Source: Dromaius novaehollandiae (lineage: Eukaryota > Chordata > Aves > Casuariiformes > Dromaiidae). Taken from it: 64,000 nucleotides of DNA. Shown one piece after another: positions 10,701 through 25,700 of this stretch (positions within the stretch are counted from its first letter, which is position 1; every line of letters begins with the position of its first letter). The position numbers and the translations under genes were made by a program. The DNA lies in the NCBI RefSeq assembly GCF_036370855.1, contig NC_088103.1:33769904-33833903 (forward strand), written 5' to 3'. The notes beneath the pieces were generated by a model that had not been told where the DNA came from, did no database searches, and saw only the letters and a list, made by a program, of their open reading frames with translations.

Positions 10701-13700
10701 TGCATGTACCGTCCTGCGCGCGCTCAGCCAGCGGCGGCTCCCTGCGCGCAGGAGTCAGGCCCGGGATTCCTGGCTGCTTGCTCATCCGACACGGGTGAAT
10801 ACGCTCATTGAGCGTCCTGGGGAAGGACCGCCGCCTGCGGCAAGCCCCCACATCGCCAGAAGGCTGGGGCTGGCGAGAAATGCCGGGCTGGGGAGATTAG
10901 CGTGACGGGGGCGAATGAGTAACGTTGGGCTTGTGAGATCCGGAGGAGGCCCCAGGAGCAAACGGTCATGAGAGATTTGTTCCATTCGTGTCTCTGGCGC
11001 TCGTGTTTGGGAAGCTCTTAATTGAGAAATGAGTCAAAGTTTGGAGGCTAGGAGCCTGATCCTCTGCCCGGTATGTGGCATGGGGAATTTGCGGGTGTTA
11101 CAGCGTGCGAGACCAACCCAGTGGCGGAGGTGACCCCTGGAGGGGGGGCGGGCGGGACTCTGCAAACTGCCCCTTTCTAGTGCTTATTACACCAGCCCTG
11201 CTGCCAGCCCACCTTGGAGGGCATCTCACCCACTGCTTGCAGACTGATTTGAAGGGGCAGAGGGGCTCGAAACCATTTGGGGACAGAACTATTGCTTTGT
11301 CAGCTGTAAGTTAGCAAGTCGGACAGGAGGTCTCTTGCTGGCCCAAAGATGCTGGAAGCAGGCTAGTGTGGGAGGAAGCGGGGTGTCCGTGGAGTAGTTA
11401 ACCAAAGCGGAGGCTTGTGCTTGGGTTGTTTCAGGGGAGAGAGACCTTTCAGTGGTAGGTGCTGCACAAACCCACACAGCCCTGACTCAGGATTGGATGA
11501 ACTCTAAGGTGCAACCATAGTACAAACAGTAAATAAAGTATGTGGTTAATCTTTCTTTCGTGGGCGTATAAAACGCTTACCTCCCCTTCCCCCTTGTGAG
11601 ATGTTTTCTCCTTTGTTTCCTGTTTTTGCAGCGCTTAGAGGAGAGAGAGAGAGAGGAAAAAAAAAAAAAGCCAACAACCCACCCTCTTTTTTTTTGCTTC
11701 TGGAGGTTTTATTTGTGTCAAGGTCTCAAAATGAAACGTTTTTTCTTCCATTTTTGCCTTTCCTGCCAGAGACATATGCCTCCTGCCTGGTATTCCCAGG
11801 CATGAGGGAATCTGCTTCCAAGGTTGAAAAAGAAAGTTATTCCAACTTGAGGTTGGTATGTTACTTTTTTTTTTCTTTTTTCTTCACCCAAAGATGGGGG
11901 GGAAAAATACATTGCTGGGATTAGAGGGCAGGTCGGAAAGCAGCAGCCAAAGATATGCAAAAGGGGCTCACTCGAACATTTGCTGGATGTTACCACCACA
12001 TTAACACCCTCTTTGTATCTGACATGGTTGCTCGAAGCCAGGTACAAAGCTTGCTTGAGGATGTCCCCGCTGTCTGTACAGAGCTGAGGGTGCCACTAGT
12101 GGAGAGGGTGTTAGGGGATCTGCTTCCGCTTTGCTTTTGTTCCAAGGGACAGAGGTAGCTTTCACCTTGCACCTTGGTATAAAACCGAGAGAAAATTCCT
12201 CTGTGTTCCAGCATCTCCAATATTTCTGAATGTTAAGAAGAGGGAGCAAATGTGCAAAGCACATTGTGGGGATGAGTCCTGTGGGAAAACATCTGGGGGA
12301 CCTCCTGCCAGTGTACAGGAGCAGAGCACGGCTCCATCGGTGGAGCAGCACCCGTTTGGCAAATCCAGGGGGACAAGGATTGGGTTTCCAGGTGCCTCTG
12401 GCCCGCAGTGGGTTTGGGCTTTCTTTGCAGTTCCCCGAATAAGCTCAGTTCAGGTGCTTTCTGAAGCATGGGAGGAAGGAGAGGCGAGCGCTTGGTAGAA
12501 GCAGAGAGATGAATCCCAAGTCTGTACCTGAAACTCTGGCCCTTTGCCAGCATTGGCTACCAGTCCCAATGCAGAGATGGCCACTGGCTTTTCCTAGCTG
12601 CCCAGCTGATTGCTGTTAAGTTCAGAAAGTCTAGGTCTCTAGAGGGAAGATGCCACCAGTTTTTCTTTGATAGATGGCTCTGACACCAGAGACACCTTTT
12701 TATTTGGAAAAGTCCCATGTCAGATCTTTCTGCTGCCATCCATGCTGAAGATGTTAAGCAGAGAGCTAGGGAGCCCCAGTGCTGGGGAGACTGGGGTCTG
12801 CTCCACCGCCAGGCTCCTGGCTTGAGCTGCTGTAGGTTGTTTTACTCTGGAACAGGTTTGGTAACTTGTGATGGGCTGGATTTTTACAGGCTTACTTATT
12901 TTCCAGATGACTTGTTTATGAGGAGTGCGGCATGCAGTTCGTTGGAGGCACTGTGAGTGCGTATGCTGAAGTTTTCTGGTGCAATTTAGCTCTCGTGACT
13001 GTAGGCGGTGTGGGCTGGCACCTGGCAGGTGTTCCCGATGGTGCTCTTTGAACATACCCAGTCCCCACCACTAATTTTGGCAGTGGGTCCTATGAAGCTG
13101 GGCTGGTGCAGTCAAGTTCCCCCTGCTCCTGCTCCCTCCATCTGCCAGGACCCCTGGAAGTGAACCTCCAGCCCTTTTCTCCTCCCCTGTCAGTGTAGAC
13201 CTGGTCTCTTCCTCCCCCAGCTTTGCCGATGCCCCTTGTTCCTGCCCAGGGGCCTCGTGGCTCCAGCGCCAGGCTGCTAAATGTGACTGATTATTGTGCC
13301 CTGGGATGCTGTCAGTTGGTCAAACTGCCTTGATGAATAATGACTTCTCAGGCCTTGGGCAGATGCAGAAATCCCAGCACCCACCTAGCCTTGCTTTCTA
13401 GCTCCATGCCGTTCACCGCCATCGATCTGTCAAGCTTTGCTGTGCTTCGTCAGGGACAGCAGAGAATTTACGTTCAGCCGATAGCAACCGGTGCTGCCCT
13501 TGAGAGATCTCGGTGGGCCAAGCCACACTGGTACAAACCCATCTGGGTTTGCTAGAAAAACAGCCATGGGTGTCTTAGTGCTCCCACATCTTCAGCTGAA
13601 CTGGATCAGTCTCCTGCCTCCCTGGGGTTTGGATTAAGGGCTTTTCCCTGCTGCTTTTCTGCTAAGCCTGGGCATTTTCCTTGCCCTTCACTCATCGGGT

Positions 13701-16700
13701 TGCCTGTGGTTGCTTGTTCTAAACCCGCAGCCACAATTCTACTATGTAGAGTCATCTGAGAAATGACAACAGAGATGGGGGGCACAGGGAGGCAACTTAA
13801 TGCCTTCGAGAGGGAAGAGGCCTGGATGGAAGACATGGAGCTGGTAAAGCAGAGATAGAAGTCAACAGCTGGGGAGGGCAGCGGCTGCAGCGGGGAATGC
13901 TCTCTTCCCTTGGCGGGGAGTGCTGCATGAAAGGGTGCTGGAGAAGAGCGAGATGGAAGGAGGAGAAAGAGAGAGGGTCATCCAAGGACCTTGAGCTGCT
14001 TGCAAGGAGTGGCAACAAGTTAAAGCCCAGCGACACCACTGCAGTATATTTGAGTTAGCTGTATTTTGCAGGTGAGGATGTCTCGGCCCAGCCTTGCGCA
14101 CCCATACCGGACAGCCCTGGCCAGAGAACTTTCTGCCTTGAACCCCTCCATGTGGTGGTGGCTTCTAATTCACCCCTAACACAGGGGTGTGCTGATCTGG
14201 TCTCTGAACTAGCAGGTATCAACCCAGCTTTGGCTGGTGATGAGAATGTAATAAACTGTGCCCAGACCCTTGTTTAGTCTGAATCTAACCCACAGTATTT
14301 AGGTAAGTGTCACGGAGGTGCTGGCATGCAGGTGTGGTTTGTGCAGCTCTTCTGGAGCCTATGGTCATGGTGGAGAGGGAAAAGTAGGAAAGACTTCACT
14401 CGCAGTGTGACACCCCCTGGCTTTCCTCCACTTCTCAGCCTTTTGCTTCACGTGTGGGAGCCCGGGTGAGTCCATCGAGGAATACGTGAGTGCCAGGGAT
14501 ATTCTTCCCTTCTCCTACCCGCCATTGCTCCAGCAAAGCCCCCTCCTCGAGCTCTCCCGTGCGCTTGGCCCAAGCCGGGTCTTGCCGAAAGGGGGGCCGC
14601 ATCCTCTCTGCTGCTCTATTCTTCACCTCTGGAGCTGTGCTGCGAGAAGTTAGGCAGATGAGCCTCTGCCCCTTTCTGAGCAGGGCAGAGAAGAACAGAG
14701 GCTGTCGGAGGGGGTGGGAGGAGAAGGCAGATTTCCATGTCTCACAAAGGGCACAAGTGATCAGATTCGTGCAACTGCCCAAGAATAAAGAGGCTCTTAC
14801 ATTGCTGGCTGCCCTGACCTCTCTCCTCTCTGTGTGAGGGGACAGCGTGTGACCACACAGGGATTTCTTAGTTGTGCTTCTGAGGGAGGCAGCAGGTTTT
14901 CTGTCCCCAGATCTGGGCCTATGTTGGCCTATTTTTTGCATGTTACCTATCTGTTTATTTTTAAACAGCCCTTGGAAGTCTTGGTGCATGGTGGTAATTT
15001 TTCTTCTCTTTAATTTCATGTAAATTTTTTTTTTTTTATCTGAAGCTGAAATGGGGCTGAGAGCAGCAGTGCTTCCAGAGCAGGCACAAAAGTAACCAGG
15101 AGACACAGGGCAAGAGAGGAGGGATCGACACCGAAACAATGAAATAGCCGAGCAAGGAAAGGCTGAATGCTCAATAGCACAAGCCTTTGCAGAAATGCCT
15201 GGCTAGTGCAGCATTTTATAATCAGCTTCTGTGCTGGGCAGGCCTGCAACAGTAGTGTGATGGGGGAGGAATGCTTTGAATTAGCTGGATGCCAGAATTA
15301 ATTCTGTCAGAATTCAAATGTACGTGTATGTACAGATTTATAAATAAACACTTGGAGAGATTCTGCTTTGCCACGCAGGCTCCAGGGCAGAATCTGGTCT
15401 CGCCTTGCTTTTCCCTTTTCAAAAAAAATAAAAGACTGTAGATCTGGACTGGTCTCTGGTGACTTTGTCAACTTTCTGTGTTTATCAGCAGCCCATAGGC
15501 TCAGGAGACGCTGGTTTGGTTGGAGCAAGGGAGGTGGCTCAGAGGAGTCGGAGCTGCTGAGCCGGCTTGCTGAGGTCCCCAGTTCGCTGCACTGAGCCTC
15601 CGCTTGCTGGTAGAGAAGATGGGGCGGCTGCTGTGGGGGCCAGCACGGAGGTCTGGATGCCCAGGACCGGGGGGAGGGATGCCCTGCCTTTCTCAGCCCT
15701 CCGTGGCGGGAGTGGTTTGGTATGTCATAAGCCCCAAACTGATGCAGGCAACTTTCTCAGGAGAGTGAAAGCCAACATAGTGGGGAAGTGGAGAAGGAGA
15801 CGCCTGGTCCTGAATATGGAGGGGTAGACAGTTATTTACAAGCATGAGACTTGGGATGCACGTGGGAGTTTTTACATATGTCTCCCAGATGAACTCAGGG
15901 AAGAGGTTTGCAGTCTTGCATCCTTTCTGATAAGGACAGCTTTGGCCCCTTCTTACTAGAGGATCATGCTTGTCCCTTTTCAATCTTGTGATTCACTTGT
16001 GACAGTAACGTGAGCAAAGTTCCCAGCTCGGAGCAGGGCCTCACAGTCAGAATGAGCTGTTTGCTGTACCAGAACTGCAAAAAAAATTAAGCATGAATTA
16101 ATTTTGTTTCTCTGCCTCCTCCCCATTTCTTTTCCACCTCTTTCACTCCCCCCCACACACCTTTTCTTTCTCAATTCCTTGTTTTGTGGATGTTTTGGGG
16201 GCTCATCTCTGGAGCGAATTGGAAACAACCGAGCTGTGGATGGCTCCAGATGAGGCAGTTGGCAGGGAGTGACGTTCCGGATGGCTGTGTCTCTCTGAAA
16301 TATGAGTAAACGTTGTCAGACCAGACGACTGTACGAGCTGGAGGTTCAGGGAAGGCTGATCTGGCCTTTCCTCCCTCCACCCACCTCTCTGTGTGCATGA
16401 TCCCCTGTTTGCTTGGCATCACCTGATTCTCCTTTCCTGTCTTGGTGACCTGGAAGCTTCATTCCAGAGCTGGAGACTTAGAAAAAAGGGAAGGAAAATC
16501 CCCTGTATCCTAATGGAGTCGGCAGTTCCCCTCATTGTACAACAGCTTAATCCAAACCCTTGTTCGAGCCAGTTATTGTGTGGCTTTAAAACCCAGTCCC
16601 CTGGAAACCAGCCTCCCACCCCCTTCCTTTGCAGTCAGTCCTGGTGCTTGGCTGTCACTGGGGCTGAGCTCCAGGGTTTGGTGCTTGGCCACACGCAGGC

Positions 16701-19700
16701 GAATATCGATCGTGTTGGGGGTCGTTTGATATTTTTGTGGTGATGGTTTTTGCTCCTGGTTGCGGTTGTTGCTGGAAGGAGGGAGGGGGGTGTGCGCTGT
16801 GATGGGTTTGTGTGTGTGGCAAAGGGAGAGAGGGTAACGTGATCGCATCCTTGTGTTCATTATCCCCTTCCCGGCATGGGAAGGGGGGGGGCATCCCTCT
16901 CGCCATCCGATGCCGCACAAAGCTGCCGGCTGCTCGGTGGGAGCTGCTGTTCCTCGCAGGTGAAGCTCCTCCGTGCTCAGACAAAGGGATGGGGGTGCGG
17001 GTGCCTCTCTTTGTTCTCCGGTCCTGGTGCGTCCGGTGCTGACGGCAAAAGCCCCTCGCAGCGCGGCTTGCAAATGGCTGGAGCGGAATAAATACACTGC
17101 GAGGCTCCCATCGCAGAGCCGCCGCGGAGGCGGGCAGCCCTCCCCCCTTTCCTCGCTTCCCTCAGGTCTTGGGTTAGGCCCCCTCAGTGCTGGGGGTGGC
17201 CGGATCCAGGAGGGAATTCCTGCTCTTCGGCCAGCTGCATGGTGGCTGAGCCCTGTTTGGATCAGAGGCGGTTTGGTTGTAGGAGAATCAGGGAGCAGGA
17301 TCAGCCCACCCTCTCCAGGGGAGTGGGAGCATCTTTTGGGTCCATTTTCTCCTGCTTCTGCTGTGCCGGCAAACTGTACCACAGGGCATCCAGGTGGGGG
17401 GCTGGAAATGGGGGTGCATGGCCTGCAGAGAGCACCCCCTCCAAACACCTCTCCCAAGGATGGGAACCCAGCAGCTGTAACCGTGGCCTGTCCTCGAGCC
17501 AAGCATTTTGTAGTGTTTTCCTTACAACAAGGGAAGAAAAAGGGCAGCTGCATCTCTGCAACACCCTAAAATCAGCATAGAGGAATCGAGATGTTACCCT
17601 AAAGCTGGCATAAACTGAGGTGGGGGGGGACTTCCCTGACATCATTCAGAAAGTCCGTGGCCGCATGGGAAGCGATCCTGGGAGCCCAGACTTGATCTTA
17701 CCGGGGGTGCTGCAGCGTCAAGCCCCAGGTCTGAAGTTTTGCATGCTCATCGCCAGGTCGCAGCACGTGAGGAGCCCCTGCCTGCAGTGCCTCGCTGAAC
17801 AGGGACCTGCTCGGTGCCCCCACCCAGGCATTTCTGCCCTCAATTCTCCGCAAGGTTGGCTGCTGGCTCCTGTTATCACCTGTGAACATACACAGTGCTA
17901 ATCTCCATTTATCAAAGTGCTTTTGCAATAATCTAATAAACAACAGCTCAGCAGCAAGCAAAACCTTCATCTGCAAGTTAAAAATGCCCACTGGAGCATT
18001 CCTGGGGAATGTGCCTCCTTTCCAAAATGCAAGGCCTAGCTTTGTAGGAAAGGGAGAAAGACAGGGAGCATCTGAGAAGACACCCCCCCCCCCCCCCCGC
18101 TGCCCTGTGCTAAGTAATCATAGCACAGAAATGTGAGGAAAATACTGTGATTCCCAGAAGATGGAGGCTGAGAATTTCTGTCGGCCGGGGTGCAAGATGG
18201 AGGAAATAGGGGAACAGAAACGCATCGGGCGGCAGACCCAGGCGTCCTGAATGCCAGCTCTGCTGGCTGGCAGTTGCTTTGTATCCGGGGAACCTGTCTC
18301 TTGTTCTGCCCAGCGGAGGGAGCAGGCATTAACATTTTGAAGGTCAAGCAGAAATCGAGAGCTGCCTCGGAGGTGCTGTTGTGCTGGCAGGCAGGTAATG
18401 GAGAAGCTACCACATAACCGAACTAGCAGCGAGGCTGCTCTGTGGGTGCGAACGCGTGGAGGGGCGAGGAGCAGCCATTGCTGGTCATTCAGCTCTAGAA
18501 AATGGCAGTGTGGTCACAGCTAGAAATGGCTTCTCCCTCACACCCTGCTCTCTGACACGGCCCCCCCGATCCCCGCACAGCCCTCGGCACCTCCCTTAAC
18601 CTTTGTGTCTCTGCTGCATCCTCTTTAAAAGAGGGTAATGAAACTGGAAGAGGGAAGCAGCAGGCGCTGGAGGCACCTTGGACTGCCTGACAGAGTGCTG
18701 CTGATCTGCTGGAGATGGGAGGAGCTGGATTTTTGAGTCAGGAGATCAAATGCCAGCTCCGGCTGCCACCGCGCTTCCTCAGGGCTGCTGCAGCTCACGC
18801 CGAGCCCTGCTTGGGGACCTGAACAGCGAGGCGCTGTGGCCGCGATGGGGCCTGGAGAGAGCTGCTCTGCGGGCCCCAGCACTGAGGTCTCTGCTGGGCT
18901 CCTGTCTGCCAGCTGCACCCGCCTCTGCGGGCACACGCGGGAGGAGGCCGCGCATGGAAATCCTCCGTTCAGGGCTGGGGACTGGGGCTCGAATACGGAT
19001 GGTGCAGAGCAGTAGAACCATACTCGAGCACTGCAGCCTCACCTCTTGCTCCTCAAGGGGATGGAGCAGGCTGGGGTCTGAGCTGTCAAGCACCAATCTC
19101 AGAGTCAAACCTGAAAGATAAATGACACTTCAGGGGCCTGAGATCAATAATGTCAAAGGCTGGCCCGTAATCAGGCGAGATTAAAAACCAATGACAGGCC
19201 TCCTCCTCGGAGCAGAAGTCAGCGCGTTAAAGAACAACAGCAGGGGTTGGTCCTTCACTGTTATTTCCCGGTGGCGGCTGCATCCGAAACACTCACCCCC
19301 GTCGCACCCTCCCGGGCTCCCCTGTCAGTGATTTCCCCTCCGCAGCATCAACCAAATGCTGCAGCTCTCCTACGCCCACCACTCTTCACCAGGCCCCGTG
19401 CGGCTGGTCCACCTGATCCTGAGTGTTCTTGCCCCTGGAGGAGCCCATGAGTTGGGGACAAAAGAAGTCCAGCCCCAAACCAGCCCAGGACTGGTGTGCA
19501 AGGGACCTGCCGTTGGGGGGTGGATGGGGGGGTGCAGGGGTAGAGGAGGGGGAGGAAAGACTGCAGCAGACTACAGCGAAGTGGGGAGCTGTTTCGATGC
19601 TGTGGGTACGGCAAAGTGACGCATGCCATGAAGACTCAGTTTTGAGGAGGGGGTTGGAGAGAGCAGTATGGGAAGTCAGAGCTGCTGCTGATGGTATTGA

Positions 19701-22700
19701 CTCTTCTTAAATATGTTGTTTTCACCTATGTTTATCTATTACCAGTGTGACGAGTGTTCAGCCAGGTAACAGCGCGAGGTTCAGGGAGGCTTGCTGTTGC
19801 TCCGGCAAGGAAGCAGTTGAGGCGGGCGCTCTGCCGGGGTTCAGGAGGGCCAAGCTGGGGACCCCTTTGCATGCGTGCAGCTGCAGGTGCCGGCTCCCAG
19901 CCAGATCCTGCACTCAGGCAGCGGTTGGGTGCCAAAGCTGGGGCCTGGCTTTCCCTGCCCTCCTCAAACTGCTGCTGAGCCCCATGATCCAAAGCTAGTG
20001 CTCATGGAGAGAGGTGCGCATTGCTCAATTTGCCAGCTTAAAATATGGTGAGAAGGCTTTCGAGTGCTGATCTTCCTTCCTCCCCTGTTACTGCTTGTGG
20101 CTATGGGGAGTTAGCGCAATTTTCTTGGCTGGTTTCGCCGGAGCGGTGCAGGCGGGGGGCCCATTTCGGTAGGGTGCTGGCGCCCAAGCCTTTCGGAGGC
20201 AGCTCTTCTCCCCGGTGCGTGCTGGGCGCCCGAGCCATGTGGAGCGGAGCGCAGAGCCGGAGCGTGCTTTCCCACGATTGGCAGCAGCCACAGTCCAGCT
20301 GAGATGGAGAAGGTGGCGCTGATTTATTTTCAAGCGCAAATTAAAACAAACTCGGGGCCCTTTTTCCTGTGGAGCCTTAAAGGGGTGCGGGCTCTGCCAC
20401 AGCTCTGCGAGGCAGGGCCGCACGGTCACTGGGGGTTGCTCGCAAGGCACTAGGAGATAGGGTGTTGCCTCTCTTTCCCAAGCACAAGGGCGATTAAAGG
20501 AGAAGGGGCCGTGCTGTTCTCCCAACACCGTCCCTCCCGCATGCCGGGAGCTGGAGGTGCCGGTTGCCTTTGCCCCGGGCTCCTCTTCCCCTTCCTCTGC
20601 GCTGCGCCCACCCCTTCCCCGCCAGGAAGCCTGGCCTTTGTGTGAAGTAATGCCGCTTGACATCGCCCAGCGCCGTTTCCTGACGGGCAGGACGGGTGCT
20701 CCGGTGGGGGGAGAGCGCAGGGGTTCCGCGCCGCCTCTTCGGCATCTGCCCCCACCTCAGTGCCAAGGGGGAGACAGTCACCCCCCGCCTCAGCAGTGCA
20801 GTGGTGCTTCACCCACTGTTATTGCTCAGCTCTGTGTCTGAGACCCCCCCCCCCAGTACAGGGCTTGTCCTGCCTCTTGTTGCCTGCAGATCTGCTGCTT
20901 CAGTAGGGTCTTCAATTTTCCCCTCCAGGAGGGCAGGATTGCCCCAAAGCCTGGGCCAGTGGAGGGTGCTGGGTCTCATTCCCGGGGAGAGCGGCCTGGT
21001 GGCACTAAGCAGAAGCAGGAGGGTTGGTACCGGGGGCAGGAACGGAGCCAACATCGCCTGGGACCCAGGCCTAAAACCAAGCTCTGGGATACTCTAGCTG
21101 TCTGCACAGACACGTTACTTTAGCAAGGGCAGAGCACAGCTCGGCTGCAAAGGGGTTTGCAGGGTGTGGGCTCTTGGTCTGCTCTTAAAAAAGGGCTAAT
21201 GCAACACGTGAGAATTGGCCAAATGCCTTCCAACAAGCCGCTGCCGCTGATGTCTTGCCAGCAGCTGGGGGCTTTGCATCTATTTAATTTAAGATGTGTT
21301 TACAGACGGATGGTGTTTTGCAGCTGGCTGGAAACTACAGGTCCCAGCATGCTCCCTCGCATGTCGCCTGGCTGCTGAGCGCCAGCGGGAGCATTGTGCT
21401 GTGGGACTCGTAGTCTCTGCGCTCACAGCCGCAGGGTTTTGCTGCCATGGAAGAGGACTTCAGTTTAGCATTGCTGGGCAGAGCCTGGCTGCAGAGCACA
21501 GGCTTGGTCTCTGCCTTCGGCTCTCTTGTCCTCCCACCACCCACTTCCGTGATGCAAGACAAGGTTGGCCTTTTTATCTGACCAGGCTGGGGAGTGAATT
21601 TGGTCCTCTTCTTTCACATTTGCAACGTAAATATTTTGATCCCAAGTACGTTGCTGGGAGCTGGACGTCACGTTCAGGAGCTGTGATTCATTCATGCTGT
21701 TGCTGCACGGAGCACAGCGAGGCAGTGTTGGGACCTGTCCCAAATCTTTCCTGTGATCGTGGCTGTGAGCGGCTGGCAGGGAACATGGGACATCACGTTT
21801 GACTGAGTCACAGTTTGCTTGATTCCTGCAAGCAAGAAGTGCTCTGCCAGTGTAGTTAAGGACTTGCCACCTCCAAAGTCTGAAGGGTGTGAGTGGCTTA
21901 CATTTCCATGAAGAGGAAGGAAGAAAGGAGGAGGGAGGAAGAACAGGAAGCGAGCCTGAACGCAGGCTCTTTCATTCCCTGGCCACTTGAGTGCCAAAAT
22001 CCTGCCTCCATCAAGGTCACTGGGTGCAACGCTTCATGTCTGGTCCCAGCTAGCCTAAAAAATAAAGATGCAAAGCGATGCACGCTCAAAACCTACTGCA
22101 CATTGAGCCTCACATGAGGCCCCTGCAGGGTTTCCCCAGTGGGATCAGTGTTGCACAAGTGTCTGGGTGTGTTTTAGATAGAAATGGGGCAACTCGAGAT
22201 GGGATGCTGAATGGATGGGCCTGTTCCAGCTGGAGGATTGCCATGTCAGGAGGTGTCAGAACTGGCGCTTTTGGTGTTAGCCAGCATCATTGCTACCTTG
22301 AATCCCTCTTCCGGGGGCGGATTTACCCCAGGGTTATAGAGGGAGGTTGGTGTCCATCCTCTCAGTGCCAAGCAGTGGCAGATGTCTCTCCAACACTTGC
22401 TTTTGCTGCTGGTGCTCCACTGGTCAGAAGCGAGGTAGATCTTCTAGCATTGCTCCCTCCTATTTGGGATGGGGTTGGGTGATCGCCGGTGAGGGAGAGG
22501 AGGCATCACTGAACCCTGCATCCTGAGGCTGCTGTCTCATTCCCTTGCACCCACAACCCCTAGGTGGGGAGGGTGGGAGCGGAGCTGGCTCTCTTCATCC
22601 CCTTGCGTGTCTCCATCGCGTTTGGCCGACAAAGCTTCATCCTCCTCGTGCTGCTTAAAAAGCCAGGTGCAGGCTCTGCAGCGCCCAGATTCGTTCTGGC

Positions 22701-25700
22701 ATCCTTCGTTAGACGGTGTTTGTTCATGCTGCATTTTTCTCTTTACTGGCTTGTTTGGACACGCACTGGTACATTCACGGCACTCAAGCAGTAACGTGAG
22801 TCTCTTTCCCATTAGGAAAGGGGCCAGGATTTGGGGGGGCTGGGAGGGCAGTTTAAGCAGTAGTTTCTGAGATATTTCCTTCTGCTGCCACACCCTACAT
22901 GAAAGAGCAATATCCGCAGCTTCAGCTGCTATCGCAAGGCTCCGAATGTATCTCTTTTAATATAGATTGGTATCATTTTGCATTTTAAAGTAAAAACACG
23001 CTGCAAGCTGCAGACAGCTGTCGGTTGGCAGCTTTGTTTGAACATCTGGTATTGCTGGGCTGCTGTTCAGCACGTTCTAACTATGGGATTCATAAAGATT
23101 ATAATCCAGGCTTTCAGACTCTGAACAGCCACCTCTCAAAAAATGGGGGAGAGCGAAAACCCAGGATCTTTCATGTACGGACGCAGTTGAGGGGGTCCTT
23201 GGCACTGTGCAATGACACATCGTGGTCAAAATACAAACCTCCCAGCTCTCGCCCCGACGTCCGGGGTTGTGCCCCGCTCATATGAGCGGCTCAGTCTGCT
23301 GTTCGGTTTTGAGCCACAACCGGGCTTGCTGTACGCGGGCTTTACTGCGCGCAGGTGTCGAAGGGCTGCTCCGGGCCCGTAAAACGCTGCAGAGAGCCTG
23401 GCGTTGGGGGAGCTGTAGGAGTGCGAAGTTCTCTTTTTCGCTCTCTCGTTTTTTCCAGTCTGAGTGCCGAATCCAACTGAATCTCATATTCTTCTGGGTG
23501 GTTTCTGTTGCTGGTTAGCTGAAGCAGCAGATTCTGCTGTGGCTTTGGAGGAGATGTTTGCAACGGTTATATGCAGCAGCAGGACTTTGTTTCCTTCACT
23601 TCAGAAGTCAGTGGTGGAGCAGCCAAGCCTTTGAATAAAGATGTTGATGTGTCAAAACCTCGTTTTTGAGAGAGCTCGAATCCCCTTTTCTTCAAGGGAC
23701 CAAAAGGTTGAGACAGCCACATTTGTAAGTGCCATCCATTCCTATGCAAGTTAGGCATTTTCACTGACACCTTATAGAGTTAAGCAGCCTCTAAGCCCCT
23801 AACAGGTTTTATAAATCTTGTTAGTTGATCTGCATTTTTGCAGAGCTCTTTGAATCCAGCCTATAGGTGCATAAGTCACCTTGACTTCCCCTAAGACTTC
23901 GACTCTCAAGTCACTTTCAGGCTCCATTTGCCAGTTGGAAGGGCACAAAAAAAAGCCCCCCCCCTTATCTTTATTAGAAAAACAGCTGCCTAGAGAAATC
24001 TAGCTGTGCTCCAGTTGGTGCAAGCCAGTAATAGGGGTGCATATAAACCTGTTCTGCCCCTGTTTGTGTTGATTTAACTTGCCAGTACAAATTAAAATAG
24101 CCTTGAGCAGTTGGAAGTTTAACTAGATCAGTTGGGGAGGAAAATCACTGCCTTTAAATCCAAGCAGAGTTTCCTTTCTAGAGCTGCCCTGAGCCTGGCG
24201 AGGGGCTCGTGCCGTGTGCACAGCCAGACTCCTCGGCTCCCTGGCACTTTCTGATGGTCTCGTGGCTCGGTCACGTGAGAAGCAGGGGAAGGGGGTACAC
24301 GCAGGTATCGCAGCAGATGCTCAGCTCCTAGGTGCTGTCTTTGGTTTCCTCAATAACCTTCTTGTGTGTCCAAGTCCTCGGACTGGCATCCTCCAGAGAG
24401 GAAGTTGCTACTCGAATATAGACCCCTGCCCTCCCTGCCAACCAGGCAGAGGGGTAGGAGGCTGAAGGGGCTGTTGTTCAAAGCGGCTGCTCAGGTCTTG
24501 CCGCACCGGGGCTGAGCCAGGGTTGGTGCAAAGCAGAGGTCTCTGGGCAGGGAAGGGAGTCAGCTCAGTCTTCAATGGGAGGATGGGTGGAAGGGGCTGG
24601 CTGTGTTTCACCCCTGCAGGGAGAAAGCTCTGAGATCATGTAGGCCAGCTGGATTTTGAATCCGAGATGTTTATTTGGAAGAGGGTGTCTCAGTTTTGCA
24701 GGGGCTGCAGATGGGGATAGGTTTGCTGCCAAGTGATGGGAGTGGGTCTTTACAGGATGACTGCTTTTGAAGGCAAGGCATCCTGCCAGCCAAAGTTTGG
24801 GGACTACTGGCCAGGACCTTGAACTTGCAGCACATTTGGAAGATCTTGGGATACAACAGTTAGAAGAGACTGGGACAACAGCAGCACAAGGCGAGATTGG
24901 GGGTGCTGCCAAAGTTTGTTTTGTCTTTGTGGGGGCTATGGAAGGAGCAACTCATAGCTGATATGTCAAAGCAATGTGGAAGGGGACTCGTGTGAGAAGC
25001 AGGATTTTGTGATTCAACAAACTGGGTTAAAATGCTGAACAGCCATCTGTTTTTCCCACTGCCCGGCCCTCCTGGACTCAGCAGACTGCTTGTGAGAGCC
25101 AGTTCAGGGAGATGATCCAGCTCAAAATAGACTGCTTTGTTTTACTGGGGTAATTTGTCATTTGGTCCATGGTTGAGAAGGGGCAGGTCCATGAAACTGG
25201 AGACAGAAGAAGGGAAAAAAAGGAGTTTGGGGCCCCAGTAGCTTAAGCGTAAACTGGTTGAAGCTTTCAAGAAACCACAAGCACAGAGTGTGCTGCAGGC
25301 GGAAAGGGCAGGACTTCTTGCATGATTTCTTACGCTCTGAGAGCACACTGTGAAACCTGGTTAATCCTTTTCCTTCCCTGCTCCCCACGCTGGTCAGTGC
25401 TGCCCTTCTCCAAGCAGGGAAACTGGGGCCCACCAAGAGGAACTGATTTGCCTGGGACAATGCAGTAGGTTGGGCACCTTCCTGTGTCGCCTTCCAGAGG
25501 TTGGAGGAGCAAACCCATTTCTCTCTCCCCCATGGCTGCAAGGTCCCTGCACTCTGGAGCACCTTAGCCTGGGCTTTTTCAGGCAGGCAGCGTCGCTGCT
25601 GGGCCCAGCTTTTATTTTCTGGAATGGCGGGGAGGAGGCATAAGGATTCAATGGCAATGTTTGTCAGCAAGGGCCAGATGTGCTCCACGTGTTGATGTCA

